From NCBI RefSeq assembly GCF_002335525.1, contig NZ_BDUF01000029.1:1-64000 (forward strand): a stretch of 64,000 nucleotides of DNA, read 5' to 3'. Below are positions 43,517 to 51,895 of the stretch, piece by piece. The position numbers and the translations under genes were made by a program. Each line of letters opens with the position of its first letter. Within the stretch, counting starts at the first letter, position 1. The DNA is from Effusibacillus lacus. Lineage in GTDB: Bacteria > Bacillota > Bacilli > Tumebacillales > Effusibacillaceae. The notes below the pieces were generated by a model. That model saw nothing but the letters and a program-made list of their open reading frames with translations, searched no databases and was not told the origin of the DNA.

Positions 43517-44182
43517 CTAAAGGATTAACTCCTTGCCCTCCATATTTAATTTGAAAGATCGAATACGCACTATGCCGCTTGCGGCACTTAGCCACTTTTT
43601 ATCTACGAGACTGTGCAGTAGCTTCCTCGCATGCCTGTCTTTTATCCCAAGCCCTTCGCAAACATCCAATGGTGTGATGGGGCGACCTAACCTGAAAGCC
43701 AGCCGCACTATCTCTTTTTCTCTTGCTGTGAGTCGATCGTCACTGACTTCAAAACCGAGCCATTTCCCTATGAGTTGCTGAATCGTTTGCTGGCAGTAGC
43801 GCGGTTTCTTGCTGATATCATCGTAGGAAAAGCGTAGTACCCACCAGCCATCAATGATGAGATAATTCTGCCTCATCAAATGGTCTGCAAACTGAGTCTG
43901 AGTTAAATCCCGCCAATGGGGGCCGTAGCCGTCGATTTCGATGGCAACCCGGAAAGTGGAACGGATATAAGCAAAATCAAGGTACCGATAGCCGTCTTTG
44001 AAATCCGATACCTCATATTGGGGATAGAGATTATTGAAATTCCCGAAGGCCTGCCACCAAACCTTCTTCAAAAAAAGAGTTTCTGCATGTCCAAGCCCCT
44101 CGTTTAACCGTCGAAGGCGTTCGCCTGTACTTCTTTCCAGATGAAGTTGTAAAAATTCTTTAAAATCTTGTTCAAATTGCAT
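43517..44182 (-). CDS. DUF559-type nuclease-fold protein with C-terminal helix-turn-helix region
   Basis: The 221-residue protein has a PD-(D/E)XK-like core at about residues 60–135. DFAYIRSTFRVAIEIDGYG supplies the aspartate and EID, and the IIDGWWVLRFSYDDI ending is typical of DUF559 and Vsr-like folds. The C-terminal third (about 145–205) looks like a winged helix. Start ATG at 44182 has GGGAGGAAAGGAAT-type purines upstream. It is the only minus-strand gene for many kilobases and lies between a palindrome array and an AT-rich gap, so it may have been acquired. Its target is unknown. Confidence 0.7.
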   Translation of the reverse strand: MQFEQDFKEFLQLHLERSTGERLRRLNEGLGHAETLFLKKVWWQAFGNFNNLYPQYEVSDFKDGYRYLDFAYIRSTFRVAIEIDGYGPHWRDLTQTQFADHLMRQNYLIIDGWWVLRFSYDDISKKPRYCQQTIQQLIGKWLGFEVSDDRLTAREKEIVRLAFRLGRPITPLDVCEGLGIKDRHARKLLHSLVDKKWLSAASGIVRIRSFKLNMEGKELIL

Positions 44183-44400
44183 TCCTTTCCCTCCTCAACA
44201 TTTTTAATCTCCATCAAGTAATCAAATTATGTTATTTGTAACTTGAATTAACTAACAGCAATATAATGGTATAATAATTTTGAACAAAATACAACTCACT
44301 TCCCCTGAACTGGATGCCAATAGAAATGCTGGAGGAGTTCCCAACCCTTCATCAAAAATATCTATGATTATCCTTTTGGCTCTTCAAATGGCCAAATTTG
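44183..44400. other. AT-rich intergenic stretch without a gene
   Basis: About 220 bases between the DUF559 gene and the aroC promoter are clearly richer in A+T than the surroundings. They contain two TATAAT-like words near 44260–44275. I see no open reading frame with a ribosome binding site and no RNA gene. Confidence 0.6.
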
Positions 44401-44429
44401 TTGTTTTCTGAAGATATCTGCATTATAAT
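44401..44429 (+). promoter_or_regulatory. SigA-type promoter of the aro/trp supra-operon
   Basis: TTGTTT at 44401 and a perfect TATAAT at 44424 are separated by 17 bases. Transcription would start about 140 bases before aroC. Confidence 0.6.
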
Positions 44430-44445
44430 GTTTAAAATATATAAA

Positions 44446-44570
44446 CACTGTACAGCGCGAAAGCGGTGCTAAGCGAAGCCAATCGCCTGAATAGTGACGC
44501 AGGGCAAGGCCTGCAATAGCGCGAAAGCGATGCGCATTTGGCAAACAGTGCGGAAATGCGGGGAGGAACC
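44446..44570 (+). promoter_or_regulatory. Structured 5' leader of aroC with possible pseudoknot at the ribosome binding site
   Basis: The leader holds two copies of AGCGCGAAAGCG(G/A)TGC (44454 and 44518), each with a GNRA-type CGC-GAAA-GCG turn. A GCAGG/CCTGC hairpin lies between them. CGCATTT (44533–44539) pairs with AAATGCG (44554–44560) directly before GGGGAGG. The loop of that last hairpin has ACAGTG, complementary to CACTGT at 44446–44451, which would make a pseudoknot. No known riboswitch class is recognised. Confidence 0.45.
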
Positions 44571-44575
44571 GAACG

Positions 44576-45736
44576 ATGTTGAGATATTTGACTGCGGGAG
44601 AATCGCACGGCCCTCAATTAACAGCGATTGTGGAAGGGCTGCCAGCCAATCTTCCGTTCTCTGTGGAAAAAATTAACCATCAATTGTGGAGGAGGCAACA
44701 GGGGTATGGTCGCGGCGGCAGGATGCGGATTGAAACGGATCAGGTAAAGATCGGCAGCGGCGTACGTTTTGGAAAGACCATGGGAACTCCTGTCACATTG
44801 GTGATTGAAAACCGGGATTGGAAGAATTGGGAGCAGAGGATGTCAATTGAGGGGAATCCTCCGGCCGACCTTGAGGTGGTTACAAAGCCAAGACCGGGCC
44901 ATGCCGACCTGGCAGGCGCCCTTAAATACGACCAAGAAGATATTCGCAATGTGCTGGAACGGGCAAGCGCCAGGAACACCGCCACACTGGTGGCTATTGG
45001 CGCAGTGGCGCGTCAACTGCTGGAACAGTTTAACATCCATGTTTACAGCCACGTCGTGGAACTGGGGCCGGTCAAAGTAGGAGCGATTTCCGGAACTATT
45101 GAAGACATTGCGGCCCGAGCCGAACAATCACAGGTACGGGTTGCCAATCCTGAGAAAGAAGAGGAAATCATTGAGCTCATTAAAAAGGTCCGGAAAGAAG
45201 GCAATTCCTTGGGGGGAATCTTTGAGGTTGTGGTCACGGGCGTTCCGGTTGGACTGGGTTCTTACTCAATGCCTGACCGCAAACTGGACAGTCGATTGGC
45301 GGGAGCCTTGATGGGGATTCAAGCGATTAAGGGAGTCGAGATCGGGTTGGGATTTGACGCTGCCAGAAGACTTGGTTCGGATGTGCATGATGAAATATTC
45401 TATTCGCAAGACAGAGGGTATTATCGCGATACAAACGGGGCGGGTGGACTGGAAGGCGGCGTCTCCAACGGTCAACCGATTGTGGTCCGGGCTGCCATGA
45501 AGCCAATTCCGACACTTTACAAGCCCCTTCGAAGCGTTGATATGGCAAGCAAAGATGCTTATGAAGCAAGCATCGAACGGTCCGATGTGTGTGCAGTGCC
45601 CGCTGCTGCAGTGGTGGGTGAAGCGGTGACCGCCTGGGTACTAGCACAATCTTTCCTTGAAAAGTTTGGCGGCGACTCCCTGGAAGAGATCAAGAATAAC
45701 TACGGCAATTACCAAGCGATGGTGGCAAGAAGATGA
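44576..45736 (+). CDS. aroC: Chorismate synthase
   Basis: The enzyme (AroF in B. subtilis naming) makes chorismate from EPSP using reduced FMN. The 386-residue protein starts MLRYLTAGESHGPQLTAIVEG and has the RASARNTA and late GAGGLEGGVSNGQ signatures. ATG 44576 follows GGGGAGG. It opens the aro/trp run: aroB follows with ATGA overlap. Its product feeds TrpE, AroH and MqnA. Confidence 0.96.
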   Translation: MLRYLTAGESHGPQLTAIVEGLPANLPFSVEKINHQLWRRQQGYGRGGRMRIETDQVKIGSGVRFGKTMGTPVTLVIENRDWKNWEQRMSIEGNPPADLEVVTKPRPGHADLAGALKYDQEDIRNVLERASARNTATLVAIGAVARQLLEQFNIHVYSHVVELGPVKVGAISGTIEDIAARAEQSQVRVANPEKEEEIIELIKKVRKEGNSLGGIFEVVVTGVPVGLGSYSMPDRKLDSRLAGALMGIQAIKGVEIGLGFDAARRLGSDVHDEIFYSQDRGYYRDTNGAGGLEGGVSNGQPIVVRAAMKPIPTLYKPLRSVDMASKDAYEASIERSDVCAVPAAAVVGEAVTAWVLAQSFLEKFGGDSLEEIKNNYGNYQAMVARR

Positions 45737-46848
45737 GTCGGAAAGAGCGGAGAGTTCGGGTCGATCTTGCAGACAGGAGTTATGACATTGCCATTGGGGA
45801 GGGGTTGACAGGTCGTCTTGGAGAGCTTGCGTTGGAAGCGGGTGTGGGGACTTCGTCAAACTGCCTTGTCGTAACGGATGACAACGTCGCAAAAACAGGC
45901 CACCTGCGTAGAGCGGTTGACTCTTTGCAACGCTCGGGTTACAAGGTATTCGAGGCCATCATTCCCGCCGGGGAAGAATCCAAAAATCTCCGGAAAGCGG
46001 AACTCCTCTACGACAAGGCATTTGAAGCGGGATTGGATCGGAAGTCTGCCATCTTCGCCCTTGGCGGCGGCGTTGTTGGCGATTTGGCAGGTTTTGTGGC
46101 GGCTACCTACATGCGCGGTATAGTGTTTATCCAGGTTCCAACAACCCTGCTGGCCCACGACAGTTCTGTCGGTGGCAAGGTGGCTGTCAATCATCCCAAG
46201 GGAAAGAACGTGATTGGCGCTTTCCACCAACCCAAACTGGTTGTGTATGACATTTCCGCCTTGAACACGTTGCCGGAGAGAGAGATTCGCTCTGGATTGG
46301 CGGAAGTTATCAAGCACGGTCTGATATGGGATGCGGATTTCTATGAATGGCTCGAGTCCTCGACCGACAGAATCAAGGCGTTGGATCCGCAAATTATGGA
46401 GGACCTGCTGGCGAGATCCTGTTCCATTAAAGCGGCTGTTGTCGCTCAAGATGAGAAGGAGAACGGATTGCGGGCCATCCTGAATTTCGGTCATACACTC
46501 GGACATGCAATTGAGTCATTGTCCAAGTACGGAACTTATACCCACGGAGAAGCCATTTCCATCGGGATGGCGTTTGCCTCCGAAATGTCAGCTGAATTTG
46601 GCAGGATCAACCGTGACTCTGTGGAACGTATCTGCGGACTCCTCGAGCGGATCGGCTTGCCAACAGAAGTTCCGTTGGATCTGGATCCCAAAGAACTGTT
46701 GAACTCGATGAAACAGGACAAAAAGGCGACGGGGGGCAACCTTACATTCGTTCTTCTGTCAGAGATCGGAAGAGTGGAAGTTGTCAAGAACATAGACGAA
46801 GCGAAAGTGCTTGATTTGCTTTGTCGGTTGGGGAGGAAGTCGGTATGA
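45733..46848 (+). CDS. aroB: 3-dehydroquinate synthase
   Basis: AroB closes the DAHP ring to 3-dehydroquinate using NAD and a metal. The 371-residue protein has the GGGVVGDLAGFVAATYMRG motif near residue 112, the AHDSSVGGKVAVNHPKGKN stretch and the metal-site NFGHTLGHAIE motif. It overlaps both aroC and aroH by four bases (ATGA), so all three are translationally coupled. Confidence 0.96.
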   Translation: MSRKERRVRVDLADRSYDIAIGEGLTGRLGELALEAGVGTSSNCLVVTDDNVAKTGHLRRAVDSLQRSGYKVFEAIIPAGEESKNLRKAELLYDKAFEAGLDRKSAIFALGGGVVGDLAGFVAATYMRGIVFIQVPTTLLAHDSSVGGKVAVNHPKGKNVIGAFHQPKLVVYDISALNTLPEREIRSGLAEVIKHGLIWDADFYEWLESSTDRIKALDPQIMEDLLARSCSIKAAVVAQDEKENGLRAILNFGHTLGHAIESLSKYGTYTHGEAISIGMAFASEMSAEFGRINRDSVERICGLLERIGLPTEVPLDLDPKELLNSMKQDKKATGGNLTFVLLSEIGRVEVVKNIDEAKVLDLLCRLGRKSV

Positions 46849-47213
46849 TCCGGGGCATCCGCGGTGCGACAACAGTGGAAGAAAATACAGAATCGGCAAT
46901 CTATAAGGCAACGAGAGAACTGCTGGAGGAAATCATCTCCGTGAACCAGTTTCAACCTGAAGAGATTGCATCGGTGTTTGCAACGATGACAGAGGATCTG
47001 AATGCTGCTTTTCCCGCCATGGCGATCCGGTCCATTCCCGGATGGGAATTGGTGCCGATGATGTGTGCCAGGGAGATCCCGGTTCCCGGCAGTGTCACCA
47101 TGTGTATTCGCGTAATGATTCATGTCAATTCCTCTTTGTCCCAGAGGGAAATCAAACATGTATATCTGGGGCGTGCTGCCAGTTTGCGCCCCGACCTCAC
47201 GGACAAAAAGTAA
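46845..47213 (+). CDS. aroH: Chorismate mutase AroH
   Basis: AroH turns chorismate into prephenate for tyrosine and phenylalanine. The 122-residue protein is the small trimeric AroH type, beginning MIRGIRGATTVEENT with the active-site arginine R7 and ending shortly after KHVYLGRAASLRPDL. The start overlaps aroB by ATGA. Unlike B. subtilis, trpE does not follow; a 230-base leader and trpD do. Confidence 0.95.
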   Translation: MIRGIRGATTVEENTESAIYKATRELLEEIISVNQFQPEEIASVFATMTEDLNAAFPAMAIRSIPGWELVPMMCAREIPVPGSVTMCIRVMIHVNSSLSQREIKHVYLGRAASLRPDLTDKK

Positions 47214-47259
47214 ATCTTGACGACCCTGCGGCCTCCGGGTACACTAGTTGTAAGATTTT

Positions 47260-47316
47260 GAGCGTGAGCAGAGTGAGCAAGCTTAGTTGAGCAGAGCACG
47301 AGACTGATGAGCAGAG
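47260..47316 (+). promoter_or_regulatory. TRAP binding site in the trpD leader (eleven NAG triplets)
   Basis: Nine GAG, one UAG and one AAG triplet follow each other from 47260 to 47316, mostly separated by 1–3 bases; one gap is 6 bases. This is the pattern bound by the 11-subunit tryptophan-loaded TRAP ring, whose gene mtrB lies at 25433. TRAP binding here would prevent an antiterminator and let the terminator at 47373 form. Triplets were read by eye. Confidence 0.88.
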
Positions 47317-47372
47317 AACTCGTTCCGGCGGGAATCAGATTTCCGTGACCGGCCATTTCGTCTGTGATTTGA

Positions 47373-47402
47373 GGTCAGAGCTTCGCTCTGGCCTTTTTGC
47401 TT
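47373..47402 (+). terminator. trp attenuator terminator
   Basis: GGTCAGAGC pairs with GCTCTGGCC (one T·G) across TTC, followed by TTTTTGCTT, 41 bases before trpD. An upstream TGACC at 47346–47350 could pair with the left arm as part of an antiterminator. Confidence 0.88.
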
Positions 47403-47414
47403 AAACAGAATGCT

Positions 47415-47441
47415 GAGCACAGCGGAGAGAGGAGAGCGGAG
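47415..47441 (+). promoter_or_regulatory. Second GAG series overlapping the trpD ribosome binding site
   Basis: Five GAG triplets (47415, 47425, 47429, 47434, 47439) and one CAG (47420) have spacers of only 1–2 bases and cover the GGAGAGAGGAGAGCGGAG ribosome binding region up to two bases before ATG 47444. Some GAGs are expected in such a purine-rich site, but the regular spacing recalls TRAP sites that block translation. Confidence 0.55.
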
Positions 47442-47443
47442 TC

Positions 47444-48469
47444 ATGAAAGAGATTCTGGCAAAATTGATTGAAGGAACAGATTTGACCGAGGCGGAAGCC
47501 GAGCAGGTCATGGATCAGATTATGGGAGGACAGGCAACGCATGCGCAGATCGCAGGTTTTTTAACCGCCATGCGGACGAAAGGCGAGACGGTGGAAGAGA
47601 TTACAGGTCTTGTCCGCAGCATGCGAAGGCACGCCACCCCCGTTCTAACCGACTTCCAGACAGTAATTGACACCTGCGGTACGGGTGGAAGCGGCATCCC
47701 AAAATTCAATGTGTCTACCGCTGCTGCATTTGTTACGGCATCCGCCGGAGTACCCATTGCCAAACACGGCAACCGGGCGATGTCGGGCAAGTCAGGCAGT
47801 GCGGATGTTCTGCAGGCATTAAAGGTCAACATTGAATTGACCCCGCAGCAGGCTTTTACATGTTTGAAAGAAGCAGGAATCTGTTTCATGTTTGCCCCCT
47901 TGTATCATCAATCAATGAAGCATGCGGTTGGCCCGAGACGGGAGCTTGGCTTTAAGACGGTGTTCAATATTCTGGGGCCTTTGACCAATCCGGCCGGTGC
48001 CAAGCGGCAGGTTATCGGAACATTCTCCCCGTCATTGCCGGAAAAAATGGCCCGTGTGCTGCAAAGACTTGGTGCCGAACATGTACTGGTGGTCCATGGT
48101 TCAGACGGTCTGGATGAAATCACCGTTACGGGACCGACACAGGTGGCCGAGCTGAAAGAGGGCAAGATTCAACTTTTTGAAATTCATCCGGAAGAGTTCG
48201 GATTGAAAGTATATTCTCCCGAGCAAATTGCCGGCGGCACTCCTGACGTTAACGCAGATATTCTTCGCGGGGTCCTGAATGGCCGCAGAGGTGCGGCAAG
48301 GGACATCGTTGTGATAAACGCTGCAGCAAGTCTCTATGTAGCGGGACGGGCAGATTCCCTCAAGCAGGGAGTGGAGTTGGCTCAGGAACTGATTGATTCC
48401 GGCAAGGCCCGGGCAACTCTGGAGAGATTGATTGACGTTTCAAACCGGTTTGTGAAGGAGCTGGCATAA
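47444..48469 (+). CDS. trpD: Anthranilate phosphoribosyltransferase
   Basis: TrpD joins anthranilate to PRPP. The 341-residue protein has the PRPP motif DTCGTGGSG (near residue 78), the KHGNRAMSGKSGSADVL segment and the GPRRELGFKTVFNILGPLTNP stretch. It is the first trp gene of this cluster and lies behind the TRAP-type leader. No trpE precedes it. trpC starts immediately after its stop. Confidence 0.95.
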   Translation: MKEILAKLIEGTDLTEAEAEQVMDQIMGGQATHAQIAGFLTAMRTKGETVEEITGLVRSMRRHATPVLTDFQTVIDTCGTGGSGIPKFNVSTAAAFVTASAGVPIAKHGNRAMSGKSGSADVLQALKVNIELTPQQAFTCLKEAGICFMFAPLYHQSMKHAVGPRRELGFKTVFNILGPLTNPAGAKRQVIGTFSPSLPEKMARVLQRLGAEHVLVVHGSDGLDEITVTGPTQVAELKEGKIQLFEIHPEEFGLKVYSPEQIAGGTPDVNADILRGVLNGRRGAARDIVVINAAASLYVAGRADSLKQGVELAQELIDSGKARATLERLIDVSNRFVKELA

Positions 48470-49261
48470 ATGATTCTCGAACGCATCGTTGCAGTGAAGC
48501 GGCAGGAAGTGGCCCTTCTGAAGGAACATTTTGATCTCGCGAAAGCTGAATCAACCATTGCGAACTTACCGCCAGCCCGCGGGTTCGAAAATTCCCTCCG
48601 CTCTTCCAAAGATACAGTCGCTTTAATTGCTGAGGTTAAGAAAGCTTCCCCCTCAAAAGGGGTCATACGGGAAGATTTTGACCCGGTCCGGATTGCCTCC
48701 GAATACCAAGCTGCCGGTGCCAGCGCCATTTCGGTATTGACAGACGAACATTTTTTTCAGGGGCATAATCAGTATTTGAGCAGGATTCGCCAGTCCGTTC
48801 AGCTTCCCCTGCTGCGCAAGGACTTCATCATCGACGAACGTCAAATCTATGAAGCCCGTTTGATAGGTGCCGATGCCATTCTATTGATTGCCGGCATCTT
48901 GAACCTTGAAGAATTAAGGAAGTTTCGCCATCTTGCACAGGATTTGGGCCTGGACGCCCTTGTGGAAGTGCATGACCGGGATGAGCTTGTCAAGGCACTG
49001 GAGTCGGATGCCCGGTTCATCGGGGTCAATAACAGGGACCTGCGAACTTTCGAAGTGGATTTAAAAACTACAGAAGCACTGGCAGCCGAATTGCCCGATG
49101 ATTGTTTGCTTGTCTCGGAAAGCGGGATCTTTACACATGAAGACGTTCAAGCCGTGAAGAAGGCAGGAGCGAAAGCCATACTGGTTGGCGAGTCGCTGAT
49201 GCGACAGCCTGATATCCCTTTGGCCATTGATCGGCTGCTCGGCCGAAAGGTTGAAGCATGA
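48470..49261 (+). CDS. trpC: Indole-3-glycerol-phosphate synthase
   Basis: TrpC closes the indole ring by decarboxylation. The 263-residue TIM-barrel protein contains the signature IAEVKKASPSKGVIREDFDP with the catalytic lysines, then LLRKDFIID and GVNNRDLRTFEVD. ATG 48470 directly abuts the trpD stop, with GAAGGAG upstream. It overlaps trpF by ATGA. Confidence 0.95.
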   Translation: MILERIVAVKRQEVALLKEHFDLAKAESTIANLPPARGFENSLRSSKDTVALIAEVKKASPSKGVIREDFDPVRIASEYQAAGASAISVLTDEHFFQGHNQYLSRIRQSVQLPLLRKDFIIDERQIYEARLIGADAILLIAGILNLEELRKFRHLAQDLGLDALVEVHDRDELVKALESDARFIGVNNRDLRTFEVDLKTTEALAAELPDDCLLVSESGIFTHEDVQAVKKAGAKAILVGESLMRQPDIPLAIDRLLGRKVEA

Positions 49262-49890
49262 CACAGATCAAAATCTGCGGGTTAAAGACAAGGGAAGCGG
49301 TACTGGTTGCTGCGGAATCAGGGGTTGACTATATCGGTTTCGTGTTTGCACAGAGCAAGCGGCAGGTAACCGCCGAAGAAGTGCTGAAGTTTGCCGAAGG
49401 AATCCAGACTCCGAAGAGAGTCGGCGTGTTTGTGAATGAACCCTTTGACTCTTTGCTTACTGTCGGGGACATGGCTTGTTTGGATGTCTTTCAGTTACAT
49501 GGTGCAGAAACGCCCGAGATCTGCAGCAGATTGAAGCGGGCATCGGGAAAACAGGTATGGAAGGCATGGCAGGTCAGGGGAAACGAACAGGATTTGGCGA
49601 TTCGGGAGTATGCCGGAACCATTGATGCTTGCTTGTTGGATACTTTCCTGCCCGGAGCAGCGGGTGGAACGGGACAAACCTTCCAATGGAACGAGATAGA
49701 ACGGTTTCGGAGCTTGTTGCCGGGTGTGCAATTGTTTGTTGCCGGCGGGTTGAATTCCGGGAATGTTGGAGAATTGCTGGAAAAGTATAAACCGGATGGG
49801 GTTGACGTATCGTCCGGTGTTGAGACAAACGGCGTGAAAGATATAGAGAAAATGCGGCTTTTTATTAGAAAGGTGAGGGAGAGAGACTGA
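49258..49890 (+). CDS. trpF: Phosphoribosylanthranilate isomerase
   Basis: TrpF carries out the Amadori rearrangement before TrpC. The 210-residue barrel begins [14 protein letters not shown], with the catalytic cysteine C7, and has [12 protein letters not shown] near residue 122 and AGGLNSGNV near 162. It overlaps trpC by four bases and shares one base with trpB (TGATG). Confidence 0.94.
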   Translation: MTQIKICGLKTREAVLVAAESGVDYIGFVFAQSKRQVTAEEVLKFAEGIQTPKRVGVFVNEPFDSLLTVGDMACLDVFQLHGAETPEICSRLKRASGKQVWKAWQVRGNEQDLAIREYAGTIDACLLDTFLPGAAGGTGQTFQWNEIERFRSLLPGVQLFVAGGLNSGNVGELLEKYKPDGVDVSSGVETNGVKDIEKMRLFIRKVRERD

Positions 49891-51074
49891 TGTATCCGGA
49901 TGAGAAAGGACGTTTTGGCAAGTTTGGCGGGAAGTTTGTGCCCGAGACGCTGATGAACGCACTGGAACAACTGGAACAGGATTATAACCGGCTCCGTCAG
50001 GATCCTCAGTTTCAACGGGAACTGGCCAATTTGCTGACCGAATATTCCGGACGGCCCACTCCATTGTATTTTGCGGAGCGTCTGACCCGGGAACTGGGCG
50101 GTGCCAGGATTTATTTGAAACGGGAAGACTTGAATCATACGGGGGCCCATAAGATCAACAATACGCTGGGGCAGGGGCTGCTGGCGAAATACACCGGAAA
50201 AAAACGGGTAATTGCCGAAACGGGAGCCGGTCAGCATGGCGTGGCTACAGCGACGGTAGCGGCCCTGCTTGGACTGGAATGTACCGTCTTTATGGGGGAA
50301 GAGGATATCCGCCGTCAGGAACTGAATGTGTTTCGCATGAAGCTGTTAGGGGCTGAAGTGGTTCCTGCCAAGTCGGGCACCCGCACCCTGAAAGATGCTA
50401 CGAATGAAGCCATTCGCCACTGGGTGGAACATGTGGAAGACACGTTCTATATCATCGGGTCGGTTGTGGGTCCTCACCCCTATCCGATGATGGTGAGAGA
50501 TTTTCAACGAATCATCGGTGACGAGACGCGCCGGCAGTTTCTTGAGAAAGAGGGACGTTTGCCTGACGAGATTGTCGCTTGCGTAGGGGGCGGCTCCAAC
50601 GCCATGGGCATATTTTACCCCTTCCTTAACGATCCGGTTAAGCTGACAGGAGTGGAAGCGGCAGGCCACGGCGTGGACACGGAGCAGCATGCGGCTACTA
50701 TCAGCAAAGGACGCCCCGGCGTCATTCACGGGTCACTGACCATGCTGCTGCAGGATGAGTACGGGCAAGTTCTGCCTGCACACTCCATCTCTGCCGGTCT
50801 TGATTATCCCGGAATTGGACCGGAGCATGCACATCTTGCCGACAGTGGACGTGCCAACTATGTATCCATCACGGACAGAGAAGCTTTGGAAGGTTTGCAG
50901 ACACTGGCGCGGGTGGAAGGAATCATACCGGCATTGGAAAGCGCCCATGCAATTGCCCATGTGCTGAAGGTTGCTCCAAAACTGCCGAAAGACTACGGGA
51001 TGGTGATCTGCCTGTCAGGTCGAGGGGATAAGGATATGCACAGTGTCATGGGGTATTTGGGGGTGGAACAATGA
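49890..51074 (+). CDS. trpB: Tryptophan synthase beta chain
   Basis: TrpB condenses indole with serine on PLP. The 394-residue protein has the PLP-lysine motif HTGAHKINN near residue 86, the [12 protein letters not shown] loop and [10 protein letters not shown], the features of the canonical TrpB1 type. Its ATG shares a base with the trpF stop. trpA follows with overlap. Confidence 0.96.
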   Translation: MYPDEKGRFGKFGGKFVPETLMNALEQLEQDYNRLRQDPQFQRELANLLTEYSGRPTPLYFAERLTRELGGARIYLKREDLNHTGAHKINNTLGQGLLAKYTGKKRVIAETGAGQHGVATATVAALLGLECTVFMGEEDIRRQELNVFRMKLLGAEVVPAKSGTRTLKDATNEAIRHWVEHVEDTFYIIGSVVGPHPYPMMVRDFQRIIGDETRRQFLEKEGRLPDEIVACVGGGSNAMGIFYPFLNDPVKLTGVEAAGHGVDTEQHAATISKGRPGVIHGSLTMLLQDEYGQVLPAHSISAGLDYPGIGPEHAHLADSGRANYVSITDREALEGLQTLARVEGIIPALESAHAIAHVLKVAPKLPKDYGMVICLSGRGDKDMHSVMGYLGVEQ

Positions 51075-51895
51075 GCCGGATTCAAAATGTTTTTGCCGAC
51101 CTGAAAACAAAAGGGGAAACTGCTTTTATTCCCTTCATAACATTGGGAGACCCCGGTCTGGAATGGACGGAACGAATCGTAAGGGATCTGGAACGTGCGG
51201 GTGCGGATATCATCGAGTTGGGCATTCCTTATTCGGATCCCTTGGCGGACGGACCTGTGATTCAGGAAGCCGCTTTGCGGTCGTTAAATCAAGGCACGAA
51301 GCTTGTCGATGTCTTTCAACTGGTTGCCAAACTGCGTCAATCCGGTGTTGCCGTGCCGCTGATCCTGTTTACCTATGTCAATCCCGTCCTGCAATTTGGA
51401 GTTGAAAGGTTTTTTGCCGAGGCGGCCAAAGCGGGGGCGGATGGTGCCATCATACCGGACCTTCCTCATGAAGAAAGTGAAGAGGTGCGGATGGCTGCCG
51501 TGCGGCACGGAATTGACCTGATACCGCTGGTGGCTCCCACCAGCCGCCAACGGATTGAAAAGATCGCAAAAGATGCCGCCGGATTCGTATATTGTGTATC
51601 CTCGCTGGGCGTTACCGGGATGAGGAGCGAACTTTCCGCCGAGCTTCCGGAGTTTGTTGCCGGTGTCAGATCTGCCACTCCGCTTCCCGTTGCGGTAGGG
51701 TTTGGAGTCAGCACTCCCGAACAAGCTGCCCAAATCAAGCGGTATGCTGACGGGGTGATCGTCGGATCGGCTTTGGTCCGTAAGGTCAAACCGTTGGCGG
51801 ACGCCGTTGCTGCAGGCAATCAAGCCGAAACGGAAAAAGCCTACGCGGAATTGATTCGTTTTGCGGCCTCTATGAAGGAGCCTTTGCGATCATGA
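51071..51895 (+). CDS. trpA: Tryptophan synthase alpha chain
   Basis: TrpA splits indole-3-glycerol phosphate and channels indole to TrpB. The 274-residue barrel has the catalytic glutamate in [15 protein letters not shown] (near residue 49) and the aspartate in [12 protein letters not shown]. It overlaps trpB and tyrA by four bases each. hisC, found between trpA and tyrA in B. subtilis, is missing. Confidence 0.95.
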   Translation: MSRIQNVFADLKTKGETAFIPFITLGDPGLEWTERIVRDLERAGADIIELGIPYSDPLADGPVIQEAALRSLNQGTKLVDVFQLVAKLRQSGVAVPLILFTYVNPVLQFGVERFFAEAAKAGADGAIIPDLPHEESEEVRMAAVRHGIDLIPLVAPTSRQRIEKIAKDAAGFVYCVSSLGVTGMRSELSAELPEFVAGVRSATPLPVAVGFGVSTPEQAAQIKRYADGVIVGSALVRKVKPLADAVAAGNQAETEKAYAELIRFAASMKEPLRS

